Assembly (NCBI GenBank): GCA_951799445.1
Contig: OX637287.1
Location: forward strand, 16,182,224 to 16,246,223
Reading direction: 5' to 3'
DNA: 64,000 nt
Source: Pseudisothecium myosuroides
Lineage: Eukaryota; Streptophyta; Bryopsida; Hypnales; Lembophyllaceae
Of the stretch, positions 10,726 through 22,380 are shown in pieces (positions within the stretch are counted from its first letter, which is position 1; every line of letters begins with the position of its first letter). The position numbers and the translations under genes were made by a program. The notes beneath the pieces were generated by a model that saw only the letters and a program-made list of their open reading frames with translations, was not told the origin of the DNA and made no database searches.

Positions 10726-12116
10726 CACCCCCTTGATCAAACAATACAATCTTTCAATGGTCCATAAATGATATTGTTGTGTATTATTTCTTAAGAAATC
10801 TCTAACAAGTCAAAATTGATTTCATACAATTAATTTTTTTCAAATTGGTAGAAATGATCAAAACTTGGGCTTTTTGTGTAGTTTTGAGCAAATTAACTCC
10901 ATGAAGCTCAAAAAAGACCTTAGGCATTTAGGGCTCTTAAAAAAATACCTTCGGGATGAATGTGTACACTTTTTGGATGGATAAAAAATTTCATCCACAT
11001 TTTGCAAGTTTTATCTTCATCCATTGATGTAAGTAGATTTCATAACTTACGAGTTGTGACCAATGAACATTGCTTTTTGCACTAACCATTTGAAATTTTA
11101 AAAATCCAACTTGTATGCCTCTCTATTTGTACTTTAAAGTACAAGTTCATTTGACTTTCAATTTCAAGGGACCCAATCACACGCACTAGCAACCAAAAAA
11201 TAATCACCTAGTTTTAAAGGGATAACATGTTAAATTCTAATACCTTTGGCATATTTGAAAATAAGTCTCTACTTTTAAAGTTAGTGCAAGGTAAATAGGA
11301 TGTTTATAGTGGAAAAAAATTACATTGAAAAGATGCTTTGATTAAGATATCATTTATAATTTACAAAAAAATCCTAAACAATTTTAATAGATGTGTCAAC
11401 TACAAAGCTTGTGTTTGGAATGCACATACAATGTGACATAGAGGAATGTATCATTCAAGTATTTTTATTACACAATTTTTGTATCTCGAGGATTTGAAAG
11501 TGCAACAATGATGTTTAATAGGATGTGAAGGTTTTGGTTTCTTGAGATTGTTCAATAATATTTGATCTAGTGAGCACTAGTGTATGTGAAGGTAACCATC
11601 ATGTTGTTGCACCCTTTAGTGACACGTACTTCTTTAAGCTCATCCAAAGTGCTTATATATCACTTCACTTCTAGTGACACTAAAGGTCACAATTTTCTAA
11701 CATTGTACAATACATACTACATATCCAGAAGGTTCCAACACTAGTTATAAGGGGGCCATTTTCCATGAATTCCATCACTTAACTCCTACAAAACACTAGA
11801 CATATCATTTGATGACATTGGACAAAATTTCCGTAGCTTTTCAAGCACTTGATGATGGTACTATTCACCATTGGCGCTAACTATCCTTGAACTATATCCA
11901 ATACTATATTAGGCCCCAATAACTTCACTTTAGGACTCACCTTGGGACTTGAATCATAACCAAACATAGAGTAGGATACCATCCAACCGGTATTAAGGAA
12001 TGCACAAGAGTACTCCAAAGGAACATGAAGGTGGCAGTGAAGCTCCATCACCCACTTCATTGCCCATAGCCATTATGGCTCACTATGGCACCATTCAAGA
12101 GTGAGAAGGGAGACCA
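10726..12116. other. intergenic, nothing recognised
   Basis: AT-rich, without long ORFs, RNA genes or recognised repeat ends. It may be old LTR or DNA transposon interior, but no diagnostic domain can be read. Confidence 0.4.
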
Positions 12117-12200
12117 TCCCTCCTAATAATACTACCTACTAATTCAACAGATCTCCCTCCTAATAATACTACCTACAAATTCAACAGATCTCCCTCCTAT
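12117..12200 (+). repeat. 37-bp tandem repeat, about 2.2 copies
   Basis: TCCCTCCTAATAATACTACC recurs at 12117 and 12154, and a partial third copy begins at 12191. The copies differ at only two or so positions. Confidence 0.9.
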
Positions 12201-13028
12201 AGATCACTTGCGACATCCAAGATACTTTCTTCCAAAGAAGGTATCCAATTCCTATACCTTAATATCAAAATTGCCCCCCGATCTTTCCATTGGGATAACT
12301 TTTTGCTTCAAACTCCAAAATCAAAGTTCACTTCCATTTTGTGATATATTTTTTCTATGAATCCCCGTGGATTATTCACTTTCTCAAATACAATATATGT
12401 TGAGCAAGTTATGGCCCTCCAAAAGTCTAAAGCCTTTAGGAGGTGTAGTTCTTTGTGACTCTACTCCCTTTATTTACCCATAATTTCTAGCTCATAGCTA
12501 AGCTTTACGTGATCCTTAGCATTTTGGAATCCTTGTCTCATTATATTTCAAACAATATGTGGCATGCTCTATTTAGACAAGGAAATCCTCCCCAAAACCC
12601 TACTTCCATGTCCTACACCTTGGATTCACGGCCGAGTCACTACCTATTTTGAGGAGCCATAACTTTTGACTCACATCTTAGATTCTTGCGTTCTTTTAGA
12701 ATCCATAGATTCATGCTCTTGCTAGCTTTCCAAGCATGTACAACATGACCCCCCATTTTGTTTTGACTAGAATTTTATAGCATTCTGTCTGATTGGGACT
12801 CCTCATTTATCTTATCTAGTCTTTTGCAAGGCTTAGAAAGTCACCTCCAATGTCCCCTTTGCTCATCAAATTGACACAGACAAACCTTGGAGGAAGGGTT
12901 GTGACATATGTGATTGAAATCAATTGGTGAAGAATGGTAAGTATAGACTATTGAAAGGAAAAAATTCCTTTTAAGGTATGGTTGTGAAAGCAAAGACTTG
13001 ACCATGTCAAAGAGAATGTTTGGCCATA
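12201..13028. other. intergenic, nothing recognised
   Basis: No ORF of note. Sequence composition is less AT-extreme than its surroundings, and no family was recognised. Confidence 0.35.
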
Positions 13029-13318
13029 CATTAGGGGAGATTTGAGGTCTCCAAGAGCCCGCGAGTTATCTGGCCCTGGGAACAGCCTGGGAGCAGTAAT
13101 CTGACGTGGCCGAGAGAGTGCCACGTCAGAAAAATAATTTTTTAATAATTTTTTTTACAAAAATAAATAAATTAATATTTTTTATTTATTTTTATAATTT
13201 TTTAATATTTAAAAAAAATTAAATTAATTTTTTTTTTAATCATTTTTATATTCTGACTATTCCCAGCTGCAGGAACAGCCTGAAACGGCCCCTCCCAGCC
13301 CTCAAATCTCTTCTAATG
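13029..13318 (-). mobile_element. MITE, CATTAGAAGAGATTTGAGG family, copy 1
   Basis: The 290-bp element starts CATTAGGGGAGATTTGAGG and ends CTCAAATCTCTTCTAATG. The subterminal parts are GC-rich (GGGAACAGCC, TGACGTGGC, GCCACGTCA) and enclose an AT-only core. Copies are at 46814, 53327 and 55305. The palindromic CATTA/TAATG edges prevent a confident target-duplication call. It is not coding. Confidence 0.85.
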
Positions 13319-14610
13319 TTTGCAATTCTTATTTTTAGTTGATAAAAGAGTAGGATGGTCAATATATGTGAATAAATCATGGAGACTAATTGAAAAATGC
13401 CCAGTATCTCCCCCCCAAAGTATCAAAGTATGTATGAATTCTTATTGAAAGGTGAAAATAAGGAATTGCTTGTCTTATTTTGTGTAATTTGTTGCGCGTC
13501 CAACATAAATGCAAGCATAATTTTGAAAGCATAGAGGTAATGCATCTTAAATTAGTACTAGAGTTTTGGATGTATATTATACAATTTCAACTATATTCCA
13601 TATTTTTTTAATTAAAAAAATTTACTATTTAAAAACTACTTTATTTAATAGAGATTTTTTATTTTGATGTTCTTTAGTAGTCTAAAGCATACAAAATAAA
13701 GAATTTGACTATGAAAATAAGGAAAAAAAATCCTCTACTAGATTTACAACTATTCATTGAAGAGCTTCTATACAAAATAAATTTCTTGTCTTCCACATAG
13801 GTGCAAAGAAGTCTCTCGTGTATGTACATTCTAGATGAGTTTTCTATGATTTTAATGGTTGCATCTCATCTGCATGAAGTTTTAAGAAAATATTTTTATT
13901 TTATTTTATTTTTTTAATATTTTTTTACTACGTTCTAACAATGAAAACAATAAAGCATCTTTTACATAAAGTTTTGTACTTCTTGTTTTATACATAAATT
14001 TTGGAGATTACTTTTCCTTATGTCTAATGATAGAATATTTATTGGTTCTTCTAATTATCCATGGTTGATTTCTTTTTAAACGACTTTTTTTCCAAAATGA
14101 TTGAATGCAAAAAAATAAATAGTTGTTTTGTGCTTCCATCTTTAAAGAAAAGTTTAGATGCTATTTTTAAATGCAATTTGATAGAGCAATTTTCTATCTC
14201 CAAGAAGATTGTGAATTGTATTTAATGAAAGAAGGGCATGTTTGCAATCTTGAACAAGGACAATATCGAGACATGTCATCTTTGAAAGACCAATCTTTGT
14301 ATTTTTTATAGTTACAAAAGATCAATGGATATTTTTAATCCTCAAAGAACAAACTTATCCAAAGCCTTGAGGGACATGGTTTTAGGGTCAAACGTCAATT
14401 TTCATGTAGTTTTTTATTTTAAATGTTTTAATTGTCTTAACTAATAAAATGTAGAATCAATAATTTATTTATTTTTCCATTTTATTTGTTAAAAAATTAT
14501 TAAGATTATTGTTTTTGTGATACTTTGAAGTAGTATCTTGAAAGCTTCAAATACATTACTTTTTCTATCAAATTTTTCTTAGAATTGTAAGCTTATGAAC
14601 CTTGAGCCTA
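13319..14610. other. intergenic, very AT-rich
   Basis: Dominated by A/T tracts. No gene, RNA or bounded repeat can be supported. Confidence 0.4.
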
Positions 14611-15590
14611 GGTGTAAGTAGATACCCTACAACTATTGAAGGTGCCTAAAATATATGTACCTATAACATATATGTTGTATAATTATAAATGATGCTTATA
14701 AAATAGGCACCTACAATATAGGTATCTATAATATGGACTAGTGTGCCTTTGCACCATTGCCACAACCAAAACAAAACTAATAGTAATTTTTTTCCAATAT
14801 TTTTAATTAAAAAATAACCCAAAAATCCATAACTTTCCCATTGTAGGTCCAAATGCCATGAAACAAAGCCCATGGACCCTCCTTAGAAAGAGCTTTCCAA
14901 TAGTACCAAAACATGACCAATTGACACACAATATAAAACTTACTTAATTTAGCATAATTTAGTAATTTTAAAAAACAAAAAATAACTCAAAAATCCATAA
15001 CTTTCACATTGCAAGTCCAAATGCCACGAAACCAAGCCCGTGCACCCCTCCTTAATGAGGACTTTCCGACAATACCAAGCATGCCACCGGTGGACCCACA
15101 ATCCGGGAAATCTCAACGGAACAAACAAACAAATAAACAATCAAACTTAATATAATATAGACTAGTGTGACTTGTGCCATTGCTACAACCAAAATAAAAC
15201 TAAAAGTAATTTTTCTAATTTTTTAAAACCAAAAATAACTCAAAAACTTGTAACTTTCTAATCATAGGTCTAAATGCCACAAAACAAAGCCCGCGCACTC
15301 CTCCTTGCCGAGGGCTTTTAATGGTACCAAGAACATGACAAATTGACACATGGTGCAAAAGATACATAATTTAGCATAATTTAGTAATTTTTAAGATCCC
15401 AAAATAACTCAAAAATCTATAACTTTCACATTGCAAGTCCAAATGCCATGAAACAAACCCCGTGCACCTCTCCTTGCCGAGGGCTTTCTAACAATACCAA
15501 GCACGCCACCGAAGGATGTACAGTCTAGGAGATCTCAATGTAACAAACAAACAAACTTAGGGTATGGATATTCTATAACCATAGAAGGCA
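14611..15590. repeat. dimeric tandem array (four about 200-bp modules, A-B-A-B)
   Basis: Four related modules carry the landmark ATAACTTTC...AGGTCCAAATGCCA...GAAACAAAGCCC near 14825, 14995, 15245 and 15420. Modules 1 and 3 share flanking CAAAACTAA-AGTAATTTTT and ATTGACACA. Modules 2 and 4 share CATTGCAAGTCCAAATGCCA and ACAATACCAAGCA. The real unit is therefore a dimer of about 420 bp repeated twice. GAAGGTGCCTAAAAT-like edges occur on both sides of the array. Confidence 0.85.
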
Positions 15591-16708
15591 CTTTTAACAT
15601 AAGCATTTGTAATATAAGTGCCTTGGCTCCTTGGCTCCTCGACTCAAGATCCTATGCTCATATGCTAGCGACCGTGCTATCACAAACAATGCAAATGTCA
15701 TTCTACTTCATCTATATTCTTCCTATCTACATTTATTTCATCTAAATTTCATCCAAATTAGTGTGAAAGATCTCAAACTATTCAAACTCTTATATTAATT
15801 GAACTCTCTTGTATTGGAACACAATCAATATGTCCTTCACTACTCCACCTCCCCTTTAACTCATCTAGGCCAAGGGTTTCGAATGAACAGGATTCTATTC
15901 TGATTTCATCCTTAAGATGATGTGAGATTGAAATTCAAATTGCAAGCACAAACTTTTGGTGATTGCCGAATGTTGTCTCTACGTAGCTGAGGGCATGCAG
16001 CATAATTCTTGTGCATCCAAATCATTATCACTGGTTCCCAAAGAGAAGAGGTACGAAAAATAAATAAATAAAGGAAAATCCTTATACCATTCATCTTTTC
16101 TTTTCTTTTATCAAAGGAAAGGATTGATTGGTTATGTGCATTGATGTTGCCTGTGACGGTGACATGGAATACGCAAGTGAGAGTGTATTGGAAGCCATTT
16201 CTGAAGTGAAGACAGACAGGGGTCCAGGCTCCAGACTACTTCAGATGATTCTGCAAAGATGTGGCAGTCTTGTCGTAAGGTTAGTAGATTTGCCCCTTCT
16301 GCAGTTTTGTCATACCCTCTGTCTCTCCCTCCCTATACGACTACGTCAACCCCCCTGGCCCCCTGCCTCCGTCGCACTCTCTCATGGGAGGGGATCCCAA
16401 CAGGAATTAAGTATCTTCTTAACTTGATGTATGAATTTCACCTCACAAATATACTTTACTTGTAAACAACTACAGTACCAGATGTGCACCTATCATGCTC
16501 TAATTCTTCTAACTTGATTTGCATAATACATCTTTCCACTATTGGAATAATTGGACTACACATTTCCATTTTCAAAGCCTTGATGTTCACCACTAAGGTA
16601 ACAACACCTATAATTGCACAAATAAGCAAATTCAGCATGGTTCCCATTATTATATTGAATTCTTTTTTGTGGGATCTTGCTGGTATCAGAAGGGATTCTA
16701 GATTCTCT
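15591..16708. other. intergenic, nothing recognised
   Basis: Overlapping ORFs at 16128-16465 (plus) have no domain and no conserved frame. No bounded element was found. Confidence 0.35.
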
Positions 16709-16801
16709 TAGAATGCATTTTTTTTTCTTCTCCCAAAGAAACAGTGTGAATTAAGAAGCCAAAAGAGAGTACAAACTACTCCGGTTTAGAATGCATTTTT
16801 T
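16709..16801 (-). mobile_element. 61-bp retroposon scrap with 16-bp target-site duplication
   Basis: The perfect 16-bp repeat TTAGAATGCATTTTTT (16709-16724 and 16786-16801) brackets 61 bp with CTTCTCCCAAAGAAACAG and AGAGTACAAACTAC. On the minus strand this is a LINE-like 3' tail ending at an A-run. A similar AAAGAGAAACAGTACAAGCTAC block occurs at about 47917-47938. Confidence 0.88.
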
Positions 16802-17944
16802 AGACACTATATGAATAAACTACGAATTTTCAAAGTACTGAAAATAGAATTTAGGGTAACCAACCGTAGACTCTCATGAACAGTGGTAGCACATTTTAGG
16901 CAAGAATCTAGATTGTCTCGTTTTCAAAAGCGGTCGAAATTAGGTGTAGTGTAACTTATAGCCTAAAAAAATGGTCAGGAGTTTGACAGTATTGCCAAAT
17001 TGATTCCACATACAACCGGGAATACGACACCAAGCGACCATGCAGCCAAGCAAGCCCATATTTCAAAAAAAAGTTCCACTGGATCCAATTGGCCATGAAC
17101 GTGACTTGGAAACAAATATCATTGGCCTTGAGTTGACAAAATCACACATGTCTCTATATATGACTCGTCAGCGTGTCTGTATACATGCTTTGTCATCCAG
17201 CGGAGTCAGTGGAATTGGGACACATACAGTAATGTGGGGACTTCCATCAGTCTCTCCTGCTTCAAAAGCAAGCAATGTTGGTCTGCCTGTATCAACTGGC
17301 TGGCAATGGAGGCAGGCAGGGCAGGGCAGGCAGCCAATTAAGTTACTATGCTTACGCTTAGCCAAATGATGGAGAAGGTGATGCAACACTCCAATGTCGC
17401 ATCCCGGTCCGTTGGCCCCAGTTTTTGTAATATTTGAAGCTGAGTGCCCTTTGTTCTGTCTGTCTGCCTGCCTGCCTGCCTGCGGGGCCTGCCAGCAGAG
17501 ATCATTTGCCGGGGGCGATCACTTTCGAAGTTGCGCATTCCCAGGAATTCCATGGCTCTGGGATGATTGCTCCAATTGGTAAGTTAGCTTAGGGATCAGC
17601 CCAGTGATGTCACGAGAAGCGAAGCCAGGGGCACACATGATCATACGGATGCTGCTGGAGCTGCTCACTAAGCCAAGCCAAGCCCACTCAGACTGAAGCT
17701 CAGTGGGGCTGCTTCTTTCTAGCTTAAGCTTAGCTGGTGGAGGGAGGGAGGGAGGGAGACAGCTTTTCGTGAAGGGAAAGCCACCAGGTTTGGTTTTAGG
17801 GCTAACGACAGGCAGTTCGCATTCTCGTGACATTACCCCGGGCTGTCAGCTCGCGGGGGCGGCGGTGCTCGTGCAATCTGGAGGGACAGACAGCTTGACA
17901 GCCTCGTGGATCGGTAGTAAAATCAGTGATGAAGTTAGCAACCG
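16802..17944. other. GC-richer intergenic patch with simple repeats
   Basis: 17040-17950 is GC-richer than its surroundings and carries TGCC (17463-17482) and GGGA (17738-17759) microsatellites. Several ORFs of 60-109 codons overlap on both strands without domains. It may be an unrecognised promoter or non-coding transcript, and nothing firmer is visible. Confidence 0.3.
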
Positions 17945-18205
17945 GGCTTTAATGCAGGACGCTAAACCCGTCCCACGAAGTGGGACATACAAGGTGAATG
18001 TAGGGTAATTGTACAAAATAGTCCCCTAGTTTGTGTGTGTCAATTTTTTGTTCTTTCACCTCATGTAGCTAATTACAAATATGAATTCAAAATTTGCAAA
18101 TTTTATCATGTGTAAAAATTAAAAAATTCTTGCATTTTTTCCAGGGGATAATTCACCCTGCATGACCCATTTCGTGGGACAGGTTTAACGTCCTACGGCT
18201 TTAAT
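17945..18205. mobile_element. Mutator-like MITE with 9-bp target-site duplication
   Basis: GGCTTTAAT occurs at 17945-17953 and 18197-18205. The 243-bp element between them has long imperfect TIRs: GCAGGACGCTAAACCCGTCC on the left against GTAGGACGTTAAACCTGTCC read inward from the right. The TIRs continue through CCACGAAGTGGG/CCACGAAATGGG to GGTGAAT. A 9-bp duplication with TIRs of more than 50 bp is typical of MULEs. The element is non-coding. Confidence 0.88.
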
Positions 18206-18384
18206 CTTTAAGTGCCCAGAAATCCATAATTTTGTATCATGAACAAAGGGCCTCAAGGTGATCATGTTCTTTCCAAATAAAGTCTCATTCATCCCAAGTA
18301 ACGATTGCATCAGTAATTCCCTACAATAATTTTGTTGCTTTCAACCAAAATTGTCAGAGTCACATATACTGAAAACAAGCTAGG

Positions 18385-19422
18385 TTAACCCTTACAATCC
18401 CATTGTCCACTTGGGCAACAAAATGAATTTCAAGTAGGCTCCTACAATCTAATCAATTTTTGTAAGAAATTTATTGTAAGATTTTTGTAATTTTTTGAAA
18501 CTTTTTTTGAGGATAGGAAAACGCATTTGCTTTTAGGAAATATAATTTTTAGTTGAATTGGTGCTTGGAAATAGAAGCTATGCCCCTCTAACCTCCAAAC
18601 AAGAGTTGTTGATTGGGCAGCATAAAAAAAATCATAAGAAGTCAACATAAAATTTTCAAAATTTTATTCCTTGTAGAAAGTATTTTTGTCTACATGAAAA
18701 GATTTGATCCATTCTATTTGGGCTAGTGATGAGAAAGTTATTAACAATCTTATTTTTCAAGCAATCTAAGCATCTTCATGAAAAAACAACTTTTAGGATT
18801 CATTTTTTAACACAAGTTTTACATTTTTCAAAAAAACAAATTTTGGAAGGGTTTTGTTCTTTTGTAAGAACAATCTTCGTATCGGGATTAATGTATTTCA
18901 ATTTCATCTAAGACTTATTAACAATTTATTTTTTCCTTCAATCTTGTACCTGCTTCTAATAACAATTTTTTAAAGAATGAAAATTAAATGCGTTATCTGG
19001 ATTTTTCTTTCTATACTTTCAACTCAATTCTTCAATATAATTTTTTTTTAATTCAATATTGACAGTGCAAAAAGTTTAAGCTAAGGAGATTCGAAGCTTT
19101 AAAATCTAGCAAGGCAAGGTGCAAAATGGTTTCAGTCTTCACTTCAAACTCAAATATCTTGCAACCTATGCGGTCAAAGTTTCTAAAATTTCTTCCACAC
19201 ATTATCATACTAGTCTAGTTTAAGATCCTACTGTTAAAATATGCAAAAAATTAGTTTCAGAAGTTTTTTGCACTGTGCAATAGAAATGGCAACTTTGAGT
19301 GGAATTTAGTTCCCTATTCTCACCAAAAAAAATGGGGAAGAAAAAATAAAATTTGATACTTCCTTTTACATGCCCAAAGTTCTCCAAAACCGATTGGCTT
19401 GCAAGGAGCTTTAGAGGGGTAA
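18385..19422 (+). mobile_element. TTAA-type element, type B (B1), degenerate right end
   Basis: The left end is TTAA then CCCTTACAATCCCATTGTCCACTTGGGCAAC, with a small hairpin near the TIR as in other B copies. The body contains the B landmarks GAAAGATTTGATCCATTC-like and GTGCAAAAAGTTTAAG. The right end GGAGCTTTAGAGGGGTAAA is mutated. Length is about 1.04 kb, with no transposase. Confidence 0.6.
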
Positions 19423-19447
19423 ACTTTGCCCTCGGTCCCCCATCTAA

Positions 19448-20105
19448 TTAAGGTAAAACAACCCATTATGGACAGAAGACCCTTTGTAGACACCTACAAA
19501 TGAACCCATTATGGTTTTCTTCCAATGAATGAGATTTGGGCCTCAATCAATGTCTTAGCTAACCGAAATGGAGTGATTAGTGACCACAATAGAAACTTCC
19601 AGCTTGTTAGTGCTAATTCATTGTAGGAAGTGATTGTTTTACATCAGAAAAGTTGGGCCAGATTGTTTTGGTGCCATTTTGACACCAAAGGCCGCATACA
19701 ATCCATTTTAGTGTCATTTTATCCATACTAGGTTGGAATAGGGTTTGGCACCAAATTAACTTAATTGCATTTCAATGCACCATTGTGACACCATGTTCAC
19801 ATGCCTTGAAGTTCTTGATGTAGGGTTTCCATGTTAGAAAATATTGTGACTGCTTTAGGTGAGTAAGATGAGCGTTATGGATATAGTTTTTGTTGATTTT
19901 GGAGTAGTCTAGAGACTCCTTTAGACCACAATGGGCTGCACCTTCAAAAATTCATAACAAATTCACACTTTGTTGAAAAAATATAATTTCAATTGCTCTC
20001 GCCATTTCTATCACTTGTCTTTATGTGGAAAAAAAATTAAAAAAATTCAGCAATGACAGGAGGGCAAACTCTCCATTCGGTCCGTAGTGGGCTGTTTTAC
20101 CTTAT
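19448..20105. mobile_element. TIR element, GGTARAACCACCCA family, copy 1
   Basis: TTAA (19448-19451) is followed by GGTAAAACAACCCATTATGG. The right end is CCGTAGTGGGCTGTTTTACC followed by TTAT (20102-20105). The 650-bp element has no coding potential. A related element lies at 35971-36708 with perfect TTAA flanks, which suggests another TTAA-duplicating family. Confidence 0.7.
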
Positions 20106-21511
20106 TATGATTGCAGACTCTGGTTTTGGTTTTGTCTTTGCCATCAGCTTTAGCCGGACCCAAAATTTCATTCACAAGGTTCATTAGGAATGATGTACAC
20201 CAAGGTAAACGGCCCAAAGTGTATCTTCGTCATCTTGACACAAAGTACACCATACGGACCAGTCATTGATCAACTATGCCAAGTCTCAAACAAATAGCGG
20301 ACCCCCAACTTCCTACAACACAAATTCAAAGCAGATTCATTGACCCCAGCGACAAGGTCAATGCAACTGGGAGGCAGGCCAAGCAAGCTGTGAAGCCCTT
20401 TCTTTGTTTCCTGCCTTCCTTGGGGCCGGCTTCCATGTGGAGTCGGGGCCGGTGAAGCCCATTGATGAACGGTGGAATATATGGTATTTTTGTTTCTTTG
20501 AAGTCCCCATTCCATAGTTGATTGGTGGGCTTCACTGCCCCAAATCCACGTGGAAGCCGGTCCTTAGTCTCCCTCGAGATACAAAAGCCCATCTTCGCTT
20601 CCTTTACCTCCAAAACCGCCAGTTTTTGCTACTTTGTCCAGTTTCTATTATTAGTATGTTTAAATTTTCATATTTTCTTGTTGGCAAGTGAAAGGAGGTT
20701 CCAACACACTGAAGAACTTGACATTTGGATACCTTCTGCAAATGTTATAAAGGATCAAAGTATTTTTTGGTAGATGTTCTAAAATTGTATCTTCAACATA
20801 GGTGCATGTTATTAGTACACTCTTTGGAGATGTACTAAGAGTGATGGTGGTAGTTTTGGGTGTACCCACCTTAGATGAAGTTCAAAATCTTTTGCCATGC
20901 ATGCTCAATTTTTTCAATGTATGAAAGTAATTTTCTTAAACTTACTATTTAGAGGTAAAAGTATGTGTTTTTGTTAGTTGTAAAATTTTCAATTTTTGTT
21001 GCACAAATTTGAGATTATTGTGAATTTTTAAAGAAAAAGTGAAGAAAATTCATATCAAATAGAAATTTAGCTTTAAGAATCTAAATCTTTTAGCTCATGT
21101 CTACGTTATTGTCTAGAATGTTAAAGTTCAAGCCAAAATATTGTGTTATTCTATATTTAAAAACTTGCTTGTAGAAACTCAACTTCAACTTCATTTATAA
21201 TATTCATTTTGGGTATTGTTTTCAAAAGTTCCAAGCAAAGTAGATACTAGATTTGAGAAGTTTTATTTTGTTAGTTTTATTCAAAATAGAAATGAACCAT
21301 TTTGAAAGTCAAAATCAAGTTCAAAGAGGAAAAAAAGTATAAAAAATATACTACATGGGTAGTCCATTGTTTTGAAACAACACGATGAAGAAATCACAAA
21401 ATCAATATTGTGAGTTTTTTAGCTCATGATGTGCATATTCTATTTATGAAGATGTATACTGAAAAAATTGGAAGAAAAAAATTGGAAGAAAAAACATTTG
21501 TCAAAATGATG
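20106..21511. other. intergenic, nothing recognised
   Basis: Short overlapping ORFs at 20270-20773 on both strands have no domain. 20390-20600 is GC-richer. No element boundary was seen. Confidence 0.35.
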
Positions 21512-22380
21512 TTAACCCCTAAAGTTCGAAGGTTATGTTTTCACCAAAAATGCTCCAAATTATGAATTGTTTTTGAAAAAAAAACATTTCTAGATACATG
21601 TAATTGTAGGATCTTTTAGTATGCTGACTTGAGAACATATGGAAAAAATTCCAAAATTTATATCGCATGGATTCCAAGATATGAGCTTTTGAATTTATAT
21701 AAATCCTTTTTTGGGCCCTTCAAAAAATAGGGCAACTGCACTTCACAAGGTCACATTTGTTGAAAAAATGTCCAAAATGGTGGTTACTCTTTGGATTTAT
21801 TCTTCAAGGCAAGTTGGCTACACGCTTGAAAAAATTCATATCATTTGGAATTGTACAACAAGAAAAAAATAATTAAGTGGAAAGAAGTAGAGAATGATCC
21901 AAAATACTAAATTGTTAAGAATTTAGTTATGGAATTGAAAAATGCCCATTCCAATTGTTGTGATGTTTTAATAAACAATCTACACCCAATGTTTTTTATT
22001 TATTTTTTAATATTGAAAATTGAGTTAAATTAAGGACTTCAAAGTTTATTTTAGAGTTAAAATCCATAACCGCCCGCAAATCAGAACACTTCATAACTTT
22101 CATCTCATTGATCAAAATGGAATGATTCAAAACTTTCTACTTATATATAAATCTAGAAAATCAATTTCAAATTTTTGTTTTATGAAAAAAAGTAACATAT
22201 TAGGCAATAACTTTTTACTCATATTTCCAAATGTCATGATATTTTGTACACATGAAAAGAATTCCTTGTCCACATATTCTATTAAAAAATATTTCTAAAA
22301 TATACAAATTGTCATTTACACCATTCTACCTAAAATCACTACGTAGCCCAAAAAATGCAATCTCGTCCTTTAGGAATTAA
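21512..22380 (-). mobile_element. TTAA-flanked TIR element, type A (A3)
   Basis: TTAA (21512-21515) then CCCCTAAAGTTCG. The right end is CTCGTCCTTTAGGAA, with TTAA at 22377-22380. The interior is collinear with A1 in reverse: GTTTTCACCAAAAATGCTCC, then CTTCACAAGGTCACATTTG, then ATCAAAATGGAATGATTC. The 869-bp copy is slightly deleted relative to A1 and A5. Confidence 0.78.

Noticed and set aside
16128..18008. Small genes in the GC-richer patch
   Set aside because: ORFs overlap on both strands without domains, the last runs into the MULE-like MITE, and microsatellites inflate ORF length.
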